Source of the DNA: Moorena producens 3L
Lineage (GTDB): Bacteria; Cyanobacteriota; Cyanobacteriia; Cyanobacteriales; Coleofasciculaceae
Direction of reading: 5' to 3'
Assembly (NCBI RefSeq): GCF_000211815.1
Contig: NZ_GL890851.1
Span: 12,406 to 76,405, forward strand
Length of the DNA: 64,000 nt
Shown here: positions 53,748-63,283 of the stretch, piece after piece
Position numbering within the stretch: position 1 is the stretch's first letter
Layout of the letters: every line of letters starts with the position of its first letter
Translations under genes and position numbers: made by a program
The notes under the pieces: generated by a model
The model's database searches: none
What the model saw: only the letters and a program-made list of their open reading frames with translations
What the model was told of the DNA's origin: nothing

Positions 53748-53870
53748 ATGCAGCTTCGGAACAGGGGAGGCAGTGGGGCTAAAGGGGAGGCAGCTCGGTC
53801 TTGGGGGAAACCCCCACTCGCTATTGCCGTTTCCACGGGGCAAACAGCGGTGCGGACGAAGGTTTGCTTT
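53748..53870. repeat. Dispersed repeat, family C
   Basis: AAGCGATGCAG, then after a 60-bp spacer with duplicated GGGGAGGCAG, then CGGTCTTGGGGGAAACCCCCACTCGC. The same flanks surround family B copies at 25.5 and 36.6 kb. The preceding spacer from 53414 shows no gene. Confidence 0.6.
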
Positions 53871-53970
53871 GAATTACCGTAAGGAGAGGGGAGCCTTATT
53901 TCATGTAACTTAAAATTATTACTCTTTACCTATCGACTATAAACGCTCCCCCATCCTGCGGTTATGTCTT
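53871..53970 (+). repeat. Family A hairpin element, copy 7 (divergent)
   Basis: ATTACCGTAAG at the start, a loop AT-rich like the others, and GGTTATGTCTT at the end. The arms GGAGAGGGGAGC and GCTCCCCCATCC pair at 10 of 12 positions. It is the only copy outside the 31.5-37.2 kb region. Confidence 0.7.
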
Positions 53971-54091
53971 AACACCCAGCCCCTCCCCATGAGGAACTGC
54001 CGTGGTTTCCCCCACTCGGGCAATAATCAAGACAGGAAAATTCTGCTATTCAACTCACAAAATTTTCTGAATACGGCCTTTTTCCACTATT

Positions 54092-54150
54092 CCCTGCTCC
54101 GAAGTCCCTGCTCCGGAGTCCCTGCTCCGAAGTCCCTGCTCCGAAGTCCC
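54092..54150 (+). repeat. 14-bp tandem repeat, four copies
   Basis: CCCTGCTCCGAAGT repeated four times with one G substitution. It is followed by an AT-rich spacer and a CCCTATTCCCTACT tract at 54425-54472, then the lipoprotein gene. Confidence 0.88.
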
Positions 54151-54522
54151 TTTGCCAGACTGTTTATTTAGCATAACAAGTACATAAGAACCCTAGTTTG
54201 ATCTACAATCTAGTAATTGAAGAATCCAGAATTTAAAAATGTTTCATTTTCAGGACTTACTTAGCTATTATAGCTGGTGAATTTCGACTATTTATTAGCA
54301 TAAAATTATTATTTTGTCAACTGCATTTTGATAGATATAGATAGTTAACAGTTCCGGTAATTCATCCCAGATCCAATCTATAATTTAGTAGGGGTATAGG
54401 GATCCGTGTAGGAATTGTGAGAATTTTTGATGCCATATTCCCTACTCCCTATTCCCTACTCCCTATTCCCTTTGCTAGATGATGAGTCAATACTATTAGG
54501 ATCGTGAAGTTTGGTGGCAGAC

Positions 54523-54945
54523 ATGAAAATTTACCAAAAATCTTTTTTGAATAACAAACTCTGTAGCATCCTCTTGTTGCTGACTGTGGGAGTAACATTA
54601 CTCAGTAGCTGCTCCCCTAACAAAATGGAGAAGTGCAAGCTGATTGAGGTTGAACCCAGGGAAGTTGAGCTAGACATCAAGGACACTGATATTGAGGGAT
54701 GGGAATTAGAGGTACTTTGTGGTGACCAACTTTGGGATATCCCATGGTCAGAAATTAATCGGCACTTCAAGATTGACCTGAAGAAGTATTACTCGAAGAA
54801 TCCACAAGCAGCTCAACGGCAGCTGCAACGACTGGAGCAACGACTACTTTTCTATAAACCAGACAACAAGAGGGGAAATATCCTATACGGTTCTTTAGAT
54901 GGCAATCCAGAGTTAGTTGGGGTGAAGGCGAAAAAAGATGATTAA
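54523..54945 (+). CDS. Small lipoprotein of unknown function
   Basis: The 140-residue protein has a lipoprotein signal: basic start, hydrophobic segment and lipobox LLSSC near residue 29, so it is probably acylated and held in a membrane. The mature part is hydrophilic, includes two more cysteines (KMEKC and LEVLC), and ends in a helical Gln/Arg-rich segment QAAQRQLQRLEQRLLFY. The ATG at 54523 is chosen because it gives a normal signal length; a TTG four codons earlier is possible. No family is recognised. bioF follows after 48 bp. Confidence 0.65.
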   Translation: MKIYQKSFLNNKLCSILLLLTVGVTLLSSCSPNKMEKCKLIEVEPREVELDIKDTDIEGWELEVLCGDQLWDIPWSEINRHFKIDLKKYYSKNPQAAQRQLQRLEQRLLFYKPDNKRGNILYGSLDGNPELVGVKAKKDD

Positions 54946-54993
54946 GATTCAACCGGCACCAAGCCCAAGTCTCACCACCAAATACAATGTCTA

Positions 54994-56163
54994 ATGTCTA
55001 CTGACCCTTATGCTTGGCTAAAGCTATCCCTGGCCACGATTGAGAAAGCCAATTGGTATCGTTCAGTACAAACTCTACAAAGTATGCCTGGTGCTGTGGT
55101 GCAACTGGAAGGGCGAGAGGTGATTAACTTCGCTAGTAATGACTATCTGGGACTGGCAGGCTCACCTCCTTTAATCGCAGCTGCAGTTACTGCTACTAAG
55201 GACTATGGTACTGGCAGCACTGGTTCGAGATTACTCACTGGACACCGGGAACTGCATCGAGAATTGGAAAATGCGATCGCATCTCTCAAACAAACTGAAG
55301 ATGCGATCGTCTATAGCTCTGGGTATTTGGCAAATATAGGTACGATTGCGGCGTTAGTAGGGAAACGGGATTTAATCCTAGGGGATCAGTACAACCACTC
55401 CAGCCTAAAAAATGGGGCAATTTTGAGCGGAGCCCAGGTAATTGACTATGAGCACTGCAATATGGCTTCTTTGCAGGGTCAACTGATTCAATACCGACAA
55501 CAGTACCGCCGTTGCTTAATTGTTACTGATAGCGTCTTTAGCATGGATGGTGATTTATGCCCCTTGCCTGAGCTATTAGGGTTGGCAAACCAATTTAATT
55601 GTATGCTCCTGGTGGATGAAGCCCATGCTACGGGAGTTTTGGGCGCTACAGGCGCTGGGTGTGTGGAACATTTTGGCTGTACTGGAGAAACGATTATTCA
55701 AGTTGGCACCCTCAGTAAAGCTTTGGGTAGTTTGGGAGGGTATGTTGCAGGTTCGGCAGTTTTAATTGATTTCCTCCGAAATCGTTCTCCTAGCTGGATT
55801 TACACCACTGCGTTATCTCCAGCAGATACAGCAGCAGCATTGGCAGCAATCCAAATTGTCCAACAAGAACCAGAACGGTGCGCTCAACTTAGGAATAATG
55901 TAGAGACTCTCAAACAGTTAATTACTCAACAGCTGCCTAATCTCAACTGTTTGCCCTCCGAGTCACCTATCCTTTGCATTTCCATAAATAGTGCTACTGA
56001 GGCTCTTGCTGTTGGGGAAACCTTGAAAGCAGCTGGTATCTTTGCCCCTGCTATTCGTCCTCCTACAGTGCCTACGAGTCGAATTCGGATCTCAGTTATG
56101 GCAACTCATACATTGGATCATTTCGAGCAGTTAGTTGCTGCTTTGGAGACCTGTCAGCTATAG
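54994..56163 (+). CDS. bioF: 8-amino-7-oxononanoate synthase
   Basis: The 389-residue pyridoxal-phosphate enzyme condenses pimeloyl thioester with alanine in biotin synthesis. Landmarks are the INFASNDYLGLAG start region, GTGSTGSRLLTGHRELHREL near residue 75, LLVDEAHATGVLG near residue 205 and the cofactor-binding lysine in TLSKALGSLGG near residue 243. The length is typical. Related alpha-oxoamine synthases share these motifs, but the overall match is to BioF. It ends 20 bp before a convergent hydrolase gene. Confidence 0.93.
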   Translation: MSTDPYAWLKLSLATIEKANWYRSVQTLQSMPGAVVQLEGREVINFASNDYLGLAGSPPLIAAAVTATKDYGTGSTGSRLLTGHRELHRELENAIASLKQTEDAIVYSSGYLANIGTIAALVGKRDLILGDQYNHSSLKNGAILSGAQVIDYEHCNMASLQGQLIQYRQQYRRCLIVTDSVFSMDGDLCPLPELLGLANQFNCMLLVDEAHATGVLGATGAGCVEHFGCTGETIIQVGTLSKALGSLGGYVAGSAVLIDFLRNRSPSWIYTTALSPADTAAALAAIQIVQQEPERCAQLRNNVETLKQLITQQLPNLNCLPSESPILCISINSATEALAVGETLKAAGIFAPAIRPPTVPTSRIRISVMATHTLDHFEQLVAALETCQL

Positions 56164-56183
56164 CGCTAAATTGATCATGGCGC

Positions 56184-57854
56184 TCATTTTGGGTCAGAGT
56201 TAAAAATAGGTAATAAAACACGAGTTGGATAATCTCCTCCACAACTCACTATCAAAGTAATAATCTCAGCATCCATCAATCGACTTTCACCAGGAAAAGC
56301 CCCGGTGCCGGAATTGACTGGATAAGCGGGAAAACAAGCCCCACTTAAGCTCAAGCGCAACTGATTCCCTTGGGCAATACGCACAAAAGTTGCTTGGAAT
56401 CGAATACGCCACGGATTAGTATTGTCTCCAGGATTCACCCGCCCATATCCCTGAGTGACATGGTAAACCCTGCCATCGGGATGGACTTCCGACAACACTG
56501 CACAGATATCAAAACTGGGAGTATCAGCTGTGCAAAACACCTCTACCAGCACATCCCCTACCAAATGTAAATTTTCTGCTAAGGGTGGAGAGGTGTAGGT
56601 TAAAACATCTGTGCGACAATCTATGGAAGTGCGATCGCATGAACCGACTGGCATGGCTGCATGACCCCCTATTGCTGGAACTGGACGCCAAGGGTCATGA
56701 ACTAATAGATCACAGGATAGATCAAAGGTATGCTGGATTTGGGATACTCCCTGTGTCTGCGATCGCTGTTGCATTCCTTGAGACTCTTCTGGGACTAATT
56801 TTCCAGAATCTTCCCTGACACTGGCTAAACCGGAAGTTACCAGATAATAAGATTTCTGATTTCCATCAGGCCAACTATCAAAATAACGCCACCGATTAGT
56901 TCCCATCTCAAATAGAGAAATAGGGGGTTGCTCAACCACGTTGGTATCAATTCCTTTGAGGAACTGGTCAAACCAACGCACTTGCAAGCCATCAACGGGA
57001 CTATTCGCCTCGGGACCGTAATCGACTGCTCCCACTTTACGCCCCCAAGGCAGGTGCGCCCAAGGTCCAATGATCAGATGCTGGGGCGAACTGCCATGAG
57101 ATGCCATATCCTTATATAAATGAAGTGTCCCTCGCAAAAATGGGTCAAACCATCCGCCAATATGTAACATGGGCATGTCTACATCCGGCATCATTCCCTT
57201 GGGAGATAGTTTTTCCCAGTATTGATCTGGGTGAGGATGGTCTAACCAGTCGTGATAAAAGGAGTCTGGTGCTAAGTCTTGGAGAATTTGAGGCCGAGCC
57301 GGAATTGGGTCATACAGGGGTAAATTCCGAGATGCCGCATACAGCAGTTGATAGGCTTGCTCATCTCCCCGCAATCGTGCCGTTTCTGTTGCTAATTGTA
57401 TCGCCCAACCCAGATTAGCTTGTAAACAAAACGCCCCTCCCTCATAGGCCCAATCGCTGTATAAATCATAGCCAATCATCGCTGGACAGATCGTTTTCAG
57501 AGCGCTGGGATAGCTGGCAGCAGCGTACAGTTGAGTCATCCCCTGATAGGAAAAGCCGTACATGCCCACATCCCCAGTGCTACCGGGTAAACTGGCTGCC
57601 CAGTTAACACTATCAAAGCCATCTTCCACTTCGTGGGCAAACAAATCAAACTTACCGTCTGAAGTGCCCCTCCCCCTGACATCTTGAATCACCACAATGT
57701 AACCGTGGGCAGCATACCAAGTGGGATGAGCATAAACTACCGTAGATGCGATCGCTCTTCCATAGGGTTGCCGCATCAGCAAGACGGGAAACTCACCAGC
57801 ACTATCGGGACGGTAGATATCCGCATCCAGCCGCACTCCATCCCGTGTTACCAT
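56184..57854 (-). CDS. CocE/NonD family serine hydrolase
   Basis: The 556-residue protein has the alpha/beta hydrolase domain of the CocE / X-Pro dipeptidyl-peptidase group. Visible are MVTRDGVRLDADIYRP at the start, MRQPYGR, the nucleophile elbow MYGFSYQGMTQL near residue 110, and a C-terminal jelly-roll domain with SPPLAENLHLVGDVLVEVFC near residue 430. Family members hydrolyse esters or acyl-amino-acid bonds. The ATG at 57854 is preferred. Extending upstream reads through a tandem repeat and a palindromic element, which is unlikely to be coding. Confidence 0.88.
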   Translation of the reverse strand: MVTRDGVRLDADIYRPDSAGEFPVLLMRQPYGRAIASTVVYAHPTWYAAHGYIVVIQDVRGRGTSDGKFDLFAHEVEDGFDSVNWAASLPGSTGDVGMYGFSYQGMTQLYAAASYPSALKTICPAMIGYDLYSDWAYEGGAFCLQANLGWAIQLATETARLRGDEQAYQLLYAASRNLPLYDPIPARPQILQDLAPDSFYHDWLDHPHPDQYWEKLSPKGMMPDVDMPMLHIGGWFDPFLRGTLHLYKDMASHGSSPQHLIIGPWAHLPWGRKVGAVDYGPEANSPVDGLQVRWFDQFLKGIDTNVVEQPPISLFEMGTNRWRYFDSWPDGNQKSYYLVTSGLASVREDSGKLVPEESQGMQQRSQTQGVSQIQHTFDLSCDLLVHDPWRPVPAIGGHAAMPVGSCDRTSIDCRTDVLTYTSPPLAENLHLVGDVLVEVFCTADTPSFDICAVLSEVHPDGRVYHVTQGYGRVNPGDNTNPWRIRFQATFVRIAQGNQLRLSLSGACFPAYPVNSGTGAFPGESRLMDAEIITLIVSCGGDYPTRVLLPIFNSDPK

Positions 57855-57879
57855 TGATGCTGTTTCTTGTTTAACCTTC

Positions 57880-58050
57880 AACCTTCCAACCTTCAAGCTG
57901 TCACCTCTAACAAACCTTGGCCAAAAGGCCACGCTACGCGAACAACCTTCCAACCTTCAAGCTATCACCTCTAACAAACCTTAAACCTTCCAACCTTAAA
58001 CCTTCCAACCTTCAACTTTCCAACCTTCAACCTTCTAACCTGCAACCTGT
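57880..58050. repeat. CAACCTTC tandem repeat with an inserted palindrome
   Basis: Degenerate AACCTTC/CAACCTTC units run across this stretch. A family G palindrome (57917-57947, GGCCAAAAGGCC then ACGCTACGCGAAC) interrupts it, and AGCTATCACCTCTAACAAAC is duplicated on both sides. The tract separates the hydrolase start from the truncated transporter. Confidence 0.75.
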
Positions 58051-58059
58051 AACTTATAG

Positions 58060-59259
58060 TCACCCCAACATGATGCAAACCACCATTAAAACCGTTGAAA
58101 GTCCCTGCAATCCGATTTGTAAATTATCCCCTAGGAATTGAGATAATCCTGACGCAGCAAACCCTTTAGAAATTGCAATTCCACCCCCGAATAGCAGCAA
58201 TATTCCCCAAGGAATTTTTACAGCGGTTTCCCAGTCTAGGAGGTTTATTTTATCCCCCGTCTCTGTTTTCACAGGAAGTATAAACATGATCACAGCAATT
58301 AGGGCAGCCACACTGGAATCATGAACAAAGTTAGCCACCCCCAGATAGGTTGCCCAACCAGTTAATGTAAAGGAACCGATGGTGATATCTGCCCTAAAAA
58401 TCCACAACAATGCTGTTAACCCAAATAAAATGGCAACGTATTTTTCTCCCTGAGACATTTTTACCAGTTTCTGGACTTCTTTGTCTGGAATATTAAAATA
58501 GTCTGACGATAAAGTGTTATTATCAAGCTTTACTGTAATTTTCGTTAAATAGATCCAAGTTAACAAGATAAATATAAAAACAGCTGGCACTCCCACCATC
58601 ATCCATTGATAAAATGTAATCGGGGTATTGTCTGGAAAATTTTCTTTTAATTGTGCCAGAAATATCAGGTTAGGTGGCGTCCCGATCGGGGTGCCAATCC
58701 CACCAATATTAGCGGCGTAGGCAATTCCCAGCATTAGCGAAGTTCCCAGAGTTTTACCTACATCAATTTTGGGATTGACAAGAGCCGTTTGTTCGATGAT
58801 AGAGATAGCTATTGGCAGCATCATCAAGGTTATAGCTGTATTGGATATCCACATCGACAATACTGCTGTTGCTAGCATAAATCCCAAAATTAACCTGGTC
58901 GGTTTGGTACCAATAATGCTAATAATGTGGAAAGCAATCCGCTGATGTAGGTTATATTTTTCAACCGCTTTAGCAATAAAAAAAACTGTCATAAATAGCA
59001 AGACTACATCAGAAGCATAGGCGGAAGCAACCTCTTCAGCAGAAATAATTCCTAAAAAGGGAAATAAACCCAAGGGAATAATGGATGTGGCGGCAATCGG
59101 GATAGTTTCAGCAATCCAAAAAACTGCCATGAGAAGGGTTGATCCTAGCATTCTCACAGCAGTTGGTGGTAAATTTTCAGGGAATAATGCTGGAAAAAAT
59201 GAAAGGAGCCAGCATAGGGTAAAAATACTAACTCCTAGGTAAAAGCTTTTTTTCATCAA
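58060..59259 (-). CDS. DASS (SLC13) family anion transporter, C-terminally truncated
   Basis: The 399-residue protein has about ten membrane segments and the family motifs WISNTAITLMMLPIAIS near residue 134, GGIGTPIGTPPNLIFLAQL near residue 187 and WGILLLFGGGIAISKGF near residue 351. Members carry dicarboxylates, citrate or sulphate with sodium. The protein stops at LMVVCIMLG, just before the second conserved asparagine-threonine block and the final membrane segments found in complete transporters, about 80-90 residues early. The stop lies at the edge of a repeat tract. It is probably inactive or a pseudogene. Confidence 0.8.
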   Translation of the reverse strand: MMKKSFYLGVSIFTLCWLLSFFPALFPENLPPTAVRMLGSTLLMAVFWIAETIPIAATSIIPLGLFPFLGIISAEEVASAYASDVVLLFMTVFFIAKAVEKYNLHQRIAFHIISIIGTKPTRLILGFMLATAVLSMWISNTAITLMMLPIAISIIEQTALVNPKIDVGKTLGTSLMLGIAYAANIGGIGTPIGTPPNLIFLAQLKENFPDNTPITFYQWMMVGVPAVFIFILLTWIYLTKITVKLDNNTLSSDYFNIPDKEVQKLVKMSQGEKYVAILFGLTALLWIFRADITIGSFTLTGWATYLGVANFVHDSSVAALIAVIMFILPVKTETGDKINLLDWETAVKIPWGILLLFGGGIAISKGFAASGLSQFLGDNLQIGLQGLSTVLMVVCIMLG

Positions 59260-59451
59260 TAGGACTTACGCAGTAACTCTACTTCTATTAGTAAGATGCT
59301 TTCTTAACGAAGCCTACACTATAAGTGAGTTTGGAGTCCAGTTTTCCGTAAGTCCTGTTATTGCTGGATTGAACAATTCTGGGATTTTACTAAATACGAA
59401 TTTATTAACAGTTCCAGATATCCAGCTATTTAATTATTCAACATAAATTAT

Positions 59452-59904
59452 TCAGCAAGCTACCAACACATCTTGACGCCCAAGCACTCTCAAATCCTCT
59501 TCATCGAATTCAACCGGTGTACCACTGCGAACCAGTTCAGCAAAGTCCTCATTAGGCACCATCCAGCACAGGGTATATAAACGCTCAGTCCCAGTATTTC
59601 TAATTTCATGAATTCCTGTAGGCGGAACTAATAAAGTATCTCCAGTCCGCAGCGTAACGATTTTGCCATCACAGCTAGCTAGCCCTTGACCCTTGAGGAT
59701 ATAGAACATTTCTACTCCAATTTTATGATAATGGAGCGGAGTCTTTCCTCCTGGCTCAAAAATCTCTACACAAAATGTTATTGAAGCATTAGCACTGTCT
59801 GGATCAAAGACAATAGCTAAGCGATTTTTATCTTGGGGACTAATACGATAAGCTTGGTAGTCTTTGGGAGATCTAACTACGGGAATCATGCAACGATTAT
59901 CCAT
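59452..59904 (-). CDS. Cupin domain protein
   Basis: The 150-residue protein is a single cupin barrel: PGGKTPLHYHKIGVEMFYIL near residue 52 supplies the first metal-binding motif (H, H, E) and LVPPTGIHEIRNTGTERLYT near residue 91 the second (H). It starts MDNRCMIPVVRSPKDYQAYR. Such stand-alone cupins may be metal-dependent enzymes or binding proteins; nothing in the sequence or the neighbours identifies the substrate. It is alone on the minus strand. Confidence 0.8.
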   Translation of the reverse strand: MDNRCMIPVVRSPKDYQAYRISPQDKNRLAIVFDPDSANASITFCVEIFEPGGKTPLHYHKIGVEMFYILKGQGLASCDGKIVTLRTGDTLLVPPTGIHEIRNTGTERLYTLCWMVPNEDFAELVRSGTPVEFDEEDLRVLGRQDVLVAC

Positions 59905-60152
59905 GGTTGATTTATTACTGTTGAGGGTTGACTGTTGAGAAGTTAATTGAGAATTTAATTAGTTAAGTGCTTTGAGACTTGTTGGAGAATCTTTGAAAAC
60001 TCAAAGCCAAGGATTGGTTAGGATTATAAGTGGTAACTTTTATTCAATAATTTTAGTCAATAATCTAGTAAGATAGTGGCAGCATAGTCTTTGAATAGCT
60101 GTAGTTTAGTTTATCTACCAATCCCTAGCTCTTAAATTTAAGATTATCTAAA
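59905..60152. other. AT-rich spacer
   Basis: Nothing recognisable apart from short AT-rich direct repeats (TTGAGAA and TTAATTA types). The cupin promoter should lie at its left edge. Confidence 0.4.
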
Positions 60153-60340
60153 TTTTTTGGGGACGATTCACTTACATTCGGTAGAGTTTGTAAAGAAATA
60201 TGAAATAGCCCTTGAATTCCCCTACACCCCACAGCCTATACTCCACATTTTTTTTGGGGCGATTGATTTACATCTGAGACAGTTTGTAAAGAAATATAAA
60301 ATCGCCAGTGAATTATCCTAGATCCCACAGCCTATACTCT
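60153..60340 (+). repeat. Tandem duplication of a roughly 91-bp non-coding block
   Basis: Two copies (60153-60243 and 60250-60340, period 97 bp) share TTTTTTGGGG, CGATT, GTTTGTAAAGAAATAT, the ATCGCC or ATAGCC stretch and CCCACAGCCTATACTC. They differ at scattered positions. No open frame spans them. The 250 bp that follow to lon show nothing else. Confidence 0.85.
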
Positions 60341-60587
60341 AACTCAACCAGCAATCTCTATTTGTTTCTAGGTAGGTAATAAATAGGGGTAGGTACTTAA
60401 TCGCTAGGGGGTTGACAAAATTACCTTTTACCTGATTACTTTTAGGGTTTTCCATGGCGTCGCATCAGATAATCCAAGATTCGGTCTAATCTTTCCACAG
60501 CAGCATTAGTCGAAACCGGTTGCGGGCGCTAGTTGTTATTTTAGAGCCGTGAATCGTTCGATACTTGGAGTAAGTGATCCCTTGGAT

Positions 60588-63128
60588 TCAATTACTAAAC
60601 ATCTGAAACAGTTTAGTTATCCTGTGATGACCATCCCGTGAATCTTGATGAGATTTTACTTCCTGTTGCTGGAGTAGGGCATTCTCCAACACTTGTTCAA
60701 TGCGATCGCATAAAATAAATTCCATTTGGCTACGCACATCGTCCGGCACGTCAACTAGGTCTTTCTGATTCTGTTGGGGTAATAGCACTCGTGTGATACC
60801 AGACCGGTGCGCTGCTAACACTTTTTCTCGCACTCCACCAATGGGGAGTACTTCACCACTGAGGTTAATTTCTCCGGTCATGGCAGTATCCGTGCGTACC
60901 GATTGATTCATCAACAGGGATGCGATCGCTGTTACCATAGTTACCCCTGCAGAGGGTCCATCTTTGGGAATTGCACCGGCTGGCACATGGAGGTGTAAGC
61001 CATTATCTTTGAATGCACTCAAGTCAATTCCCACAGATGCAGCATGAGACCAGACATAGGAGCGAGCAATCTGAGCCGACTCCTGCATTACTTCCCCAAG
61101 CTGACCGGTGAGCATCAAGTCTTTACCCTGGGGTAAAAAGACAGCCTCAACAAAGAGGACTTCTCCCCCTTGGAGAGTCCAAGCCAGACCTGTGGCTACT
61201 CCAGGTTGTGTAGTTTTGCGGATCTGTTCGAGCAGAAAGCGCCTTGGTCCGAGTGACGCTTCCAACTGTTCCGGATAGATTGCCATTGGCTCAGTTTTAC
61301 CATTGGCATACTGAACAGCAACTTTGCGGCACAGAGTCCCTAGTTGTTGCTCTAGTTTTCTTACTCCTGCCTCACGGGTGTAGTTTTCAATCACCTGGCG
61401 TAGGGTTTCTGTGGGTAGTTGCACAGCATTAGCTGGCAGTCCTGCTTTTTCGATCTGTCGAGGCAATAGATATTTCTGAGCGATCGCAATTTTCTCCTGT
61501 TGGGAATACCCGGATAATTCAATAATCTCCAGCCGATCTATGAGGGGAGGGGGAACACGAGATAGGTCATTAGCGGTACCAATGAAGATAATCTGGGACA
61601 GATCGAAGTCCAAATCCAAGTATAGGTCTCGGAAACTATGGTTTTGCTGCGGATCAAGGATTTCTAGTAAAACAGAGGCAGGGTCACCACGATAGTCCAT
61701 GCCCACCTTATCCAACTCATCAAGCATAATCACTGGGTTCTTCACCCCAGCTCGATATAGCGCCTGTATAATCCGACCTGGCATAGCACCGATATAAGTG
61801 CGACGGTGACCCCGTAATTCTGCCTCATCCCGTAACCCACCCAGGCTGACTCGCTCGAAGGGACGACCCAAAGCATGAGCAATCGAGCGACCTAGACTGG
61901 TTTTACCTACCCCCGGAGGACCAGCAAAACAAATTACTGTACCGATGGTGTAGCGCTGATCTAGTTTCTGTGGCTGTTCAGCATCCCTTGTTTCGAGATC
62001 CTGCTGAGTCCAAGCCATTTGTTTGAGCTTGAAGGTAGCTAGGTGTTCGATAATACGTTCTTTAATTTTGGTCAGGCCATGGTGATCCGCATCAAGGACT
62101 TCCCTAGCATGTTGCAGATCCAGGTTGTCTTGCACCGTCTTGTTCCAAGGCATCTCTAACAACCAGTCGAGGTAAGTGCGAATCACTCCACCTTCTGCCG
62201 AGGCATTCCCAATACGTTCTAAGCGAGCTAATTCTCGTTTCGCTTGCTTTTGGGCAGTTTCCGGTAATTGGCCTTCCTTGATCCGAACCCGCAATTCCTC
62301 AATTTCCTGACTATCGGGATCCAGCTCACCTAATTCCTCTTGAATTTGCTTCAGTTGCTGGCGCAGGAAGAATTCCCGCTGCTGCCCCTCAATTTCCTTT
62401 TTCGTCTCTCCCAGAATTTCTCTACGCAGGCGCTGGACTTCTACCTCCTGCTTCAAATCCGCCAGCATTTGACGCAAGAGCATCTCCAGGTTTTCCTCCT
62501 CTAACACTGCCTGCATTTCCGGAACATCCTGCTGTAACAAGATGGAGGTCTGGTAAGCCAACTGTGCTGGATCATCGCTATGTAATAAGACTGCTAAAAG
62601 TTCTTCAGGGAAGTTGGAATTTAACATAGCAGCCTCTTGCCAAAGGGATTGAATCGCACTAGTTAGGGCTGCTAGGGTCTGTTGTTCTGTTCCTGCTGCG
62701 ATCGCTGTTTCTGTAGTAACTTGAGGCAGGAGTTGATAGTTAACAGTGTAGGTGGGTTCGGTCTGAATTAATTGCTCAATTCGGACTCGCTCGAGACTTT
62801 CAATGATCAGTTGCACTGGTCCGATGGGTAGCCTGCTCATTTTTTTGACCACAGCCAGGGTAGCAACCGGATAGATCTCCTCGAGGCTATTAATTTCAGC
62901 TTTTTCGTCTTCCTCCAGTCGCCCCTGGGCTTCTGGGCGAATCGCAGCCACAATTAGCTGCTTGTGCTCAGTCAGCATAGTTGACTCAGCTACTGCCACA
63001 GAACGACGCCTACCTGCTACGATTGGCAGCGTAATCCCTGGCAGTAACACAATGTTGCGCAGGGGAAGTAGTAAGCTGGTTTCCAGCTGTTTGTCTTGCC
63101 TGGAAAATACGCTAGCAGTGATATCCAT
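60588..63128 (-). CDS. lon: ATP-dependent protease Lon
   Basis: The 846-residue protein is a full LonA-type protease. It has the N-terminal substrate-binding domain (LLPLRNIVLLPGITLPI), a coiled coil near residue 230-290, the AAA+ module with Walker A GPPGVGKTS near residue 400 and the protease domain with the Ser-Lys pair S726 (KDGPSAGVT) and K769 (GGVREKVLA). It degrades damaged and some regulatory proteins in the cytosol. The start at 63128 has GAGAGGAAGG just upstream; an ATG six codons earlier overlaps that ribosome site and is less likely. Confidence 0.96.
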   Translation of the reverse strand: MDITASVFSRQDKQLETSLLLPLRNIVLLPGITLPIVAGRRRSVAVAESTMLTEHKQLIVAAIRPEAQGRLEEDEKAEINSLEEIYPVATLAVVKKMSRLPIGPVQLIIESLERVRIEQLIQTEPTYTVNYQLLPQVTTETAIAAGTEQQTLAALTSAIQSLWQEAAMLNSNFPEELLAVLLHSDDPAQLAYQTSILLQQDVPEMQAVLEEENLEMLLRQMLADLKQEVEVQRLRREILGETKKEIEGQQREFFLRQQLKQIQEELGELDPDSQEIEELRVRIKEGQLPETAQKQAKRELARLERIGNASAEGGVIRTYLDWLLEMPWNKTVQDNLDLQHAREVLDADHHGLTKIKERIIEHLATFKLKQMAWTQQDLETRDAEQPQKLDQRYTIGTVICFAGPPGVGKTSLGRSIAHALGRPFERVSLGGLRDEAELRGHRRTYIGAMPGRIIQALYRAGVKNPVIMLDELDKVGMDYRGDPASVLLEILDPQQNHSFRDLYLDLDFDLSQIIFIGTANDLSRVPPPLIDRLEIIELSGYSQQEKIAIAQKYLLPRQIEKAGLPANAVQLPTETLRQVIENYTREAGVRKLEQQLGTLCRKVAVQYANGKTEPMAIYPEQLEASLGPRRFLLEQIRKTTQPGVATGLAWTLQGGEVLFVEAVFLPQGKDLMLTGQLGEVMQESAQIARSYVWSHAASVGIDLSAFKDNGLHLHVPAGAIPKDGPSAGVTMVTAIASLLMNQSVRTDTAMTGEINLSGEVLPIGGVREKVLAAHRSGITRVLLPQQNQKDLVDVPDDVRSQMEFILCDRIEQVLENALLQQQEVKSHQDSRDGHHRITKLFQMFSN

Positions 63129-63283
63129 AAAACCTTCCTCTCCCATCGATTCACGTTCTGCCTTTCGCCATCTCCGGGATATTTTGGTTGCAGGGAGCAG
63201 GTAAGCAATCTCAACAGCTCACTTTAGCCTGTATTTCAATTTTATGGTATTTTTTTTATGTTTATATAGGCTAAACCCTATTA

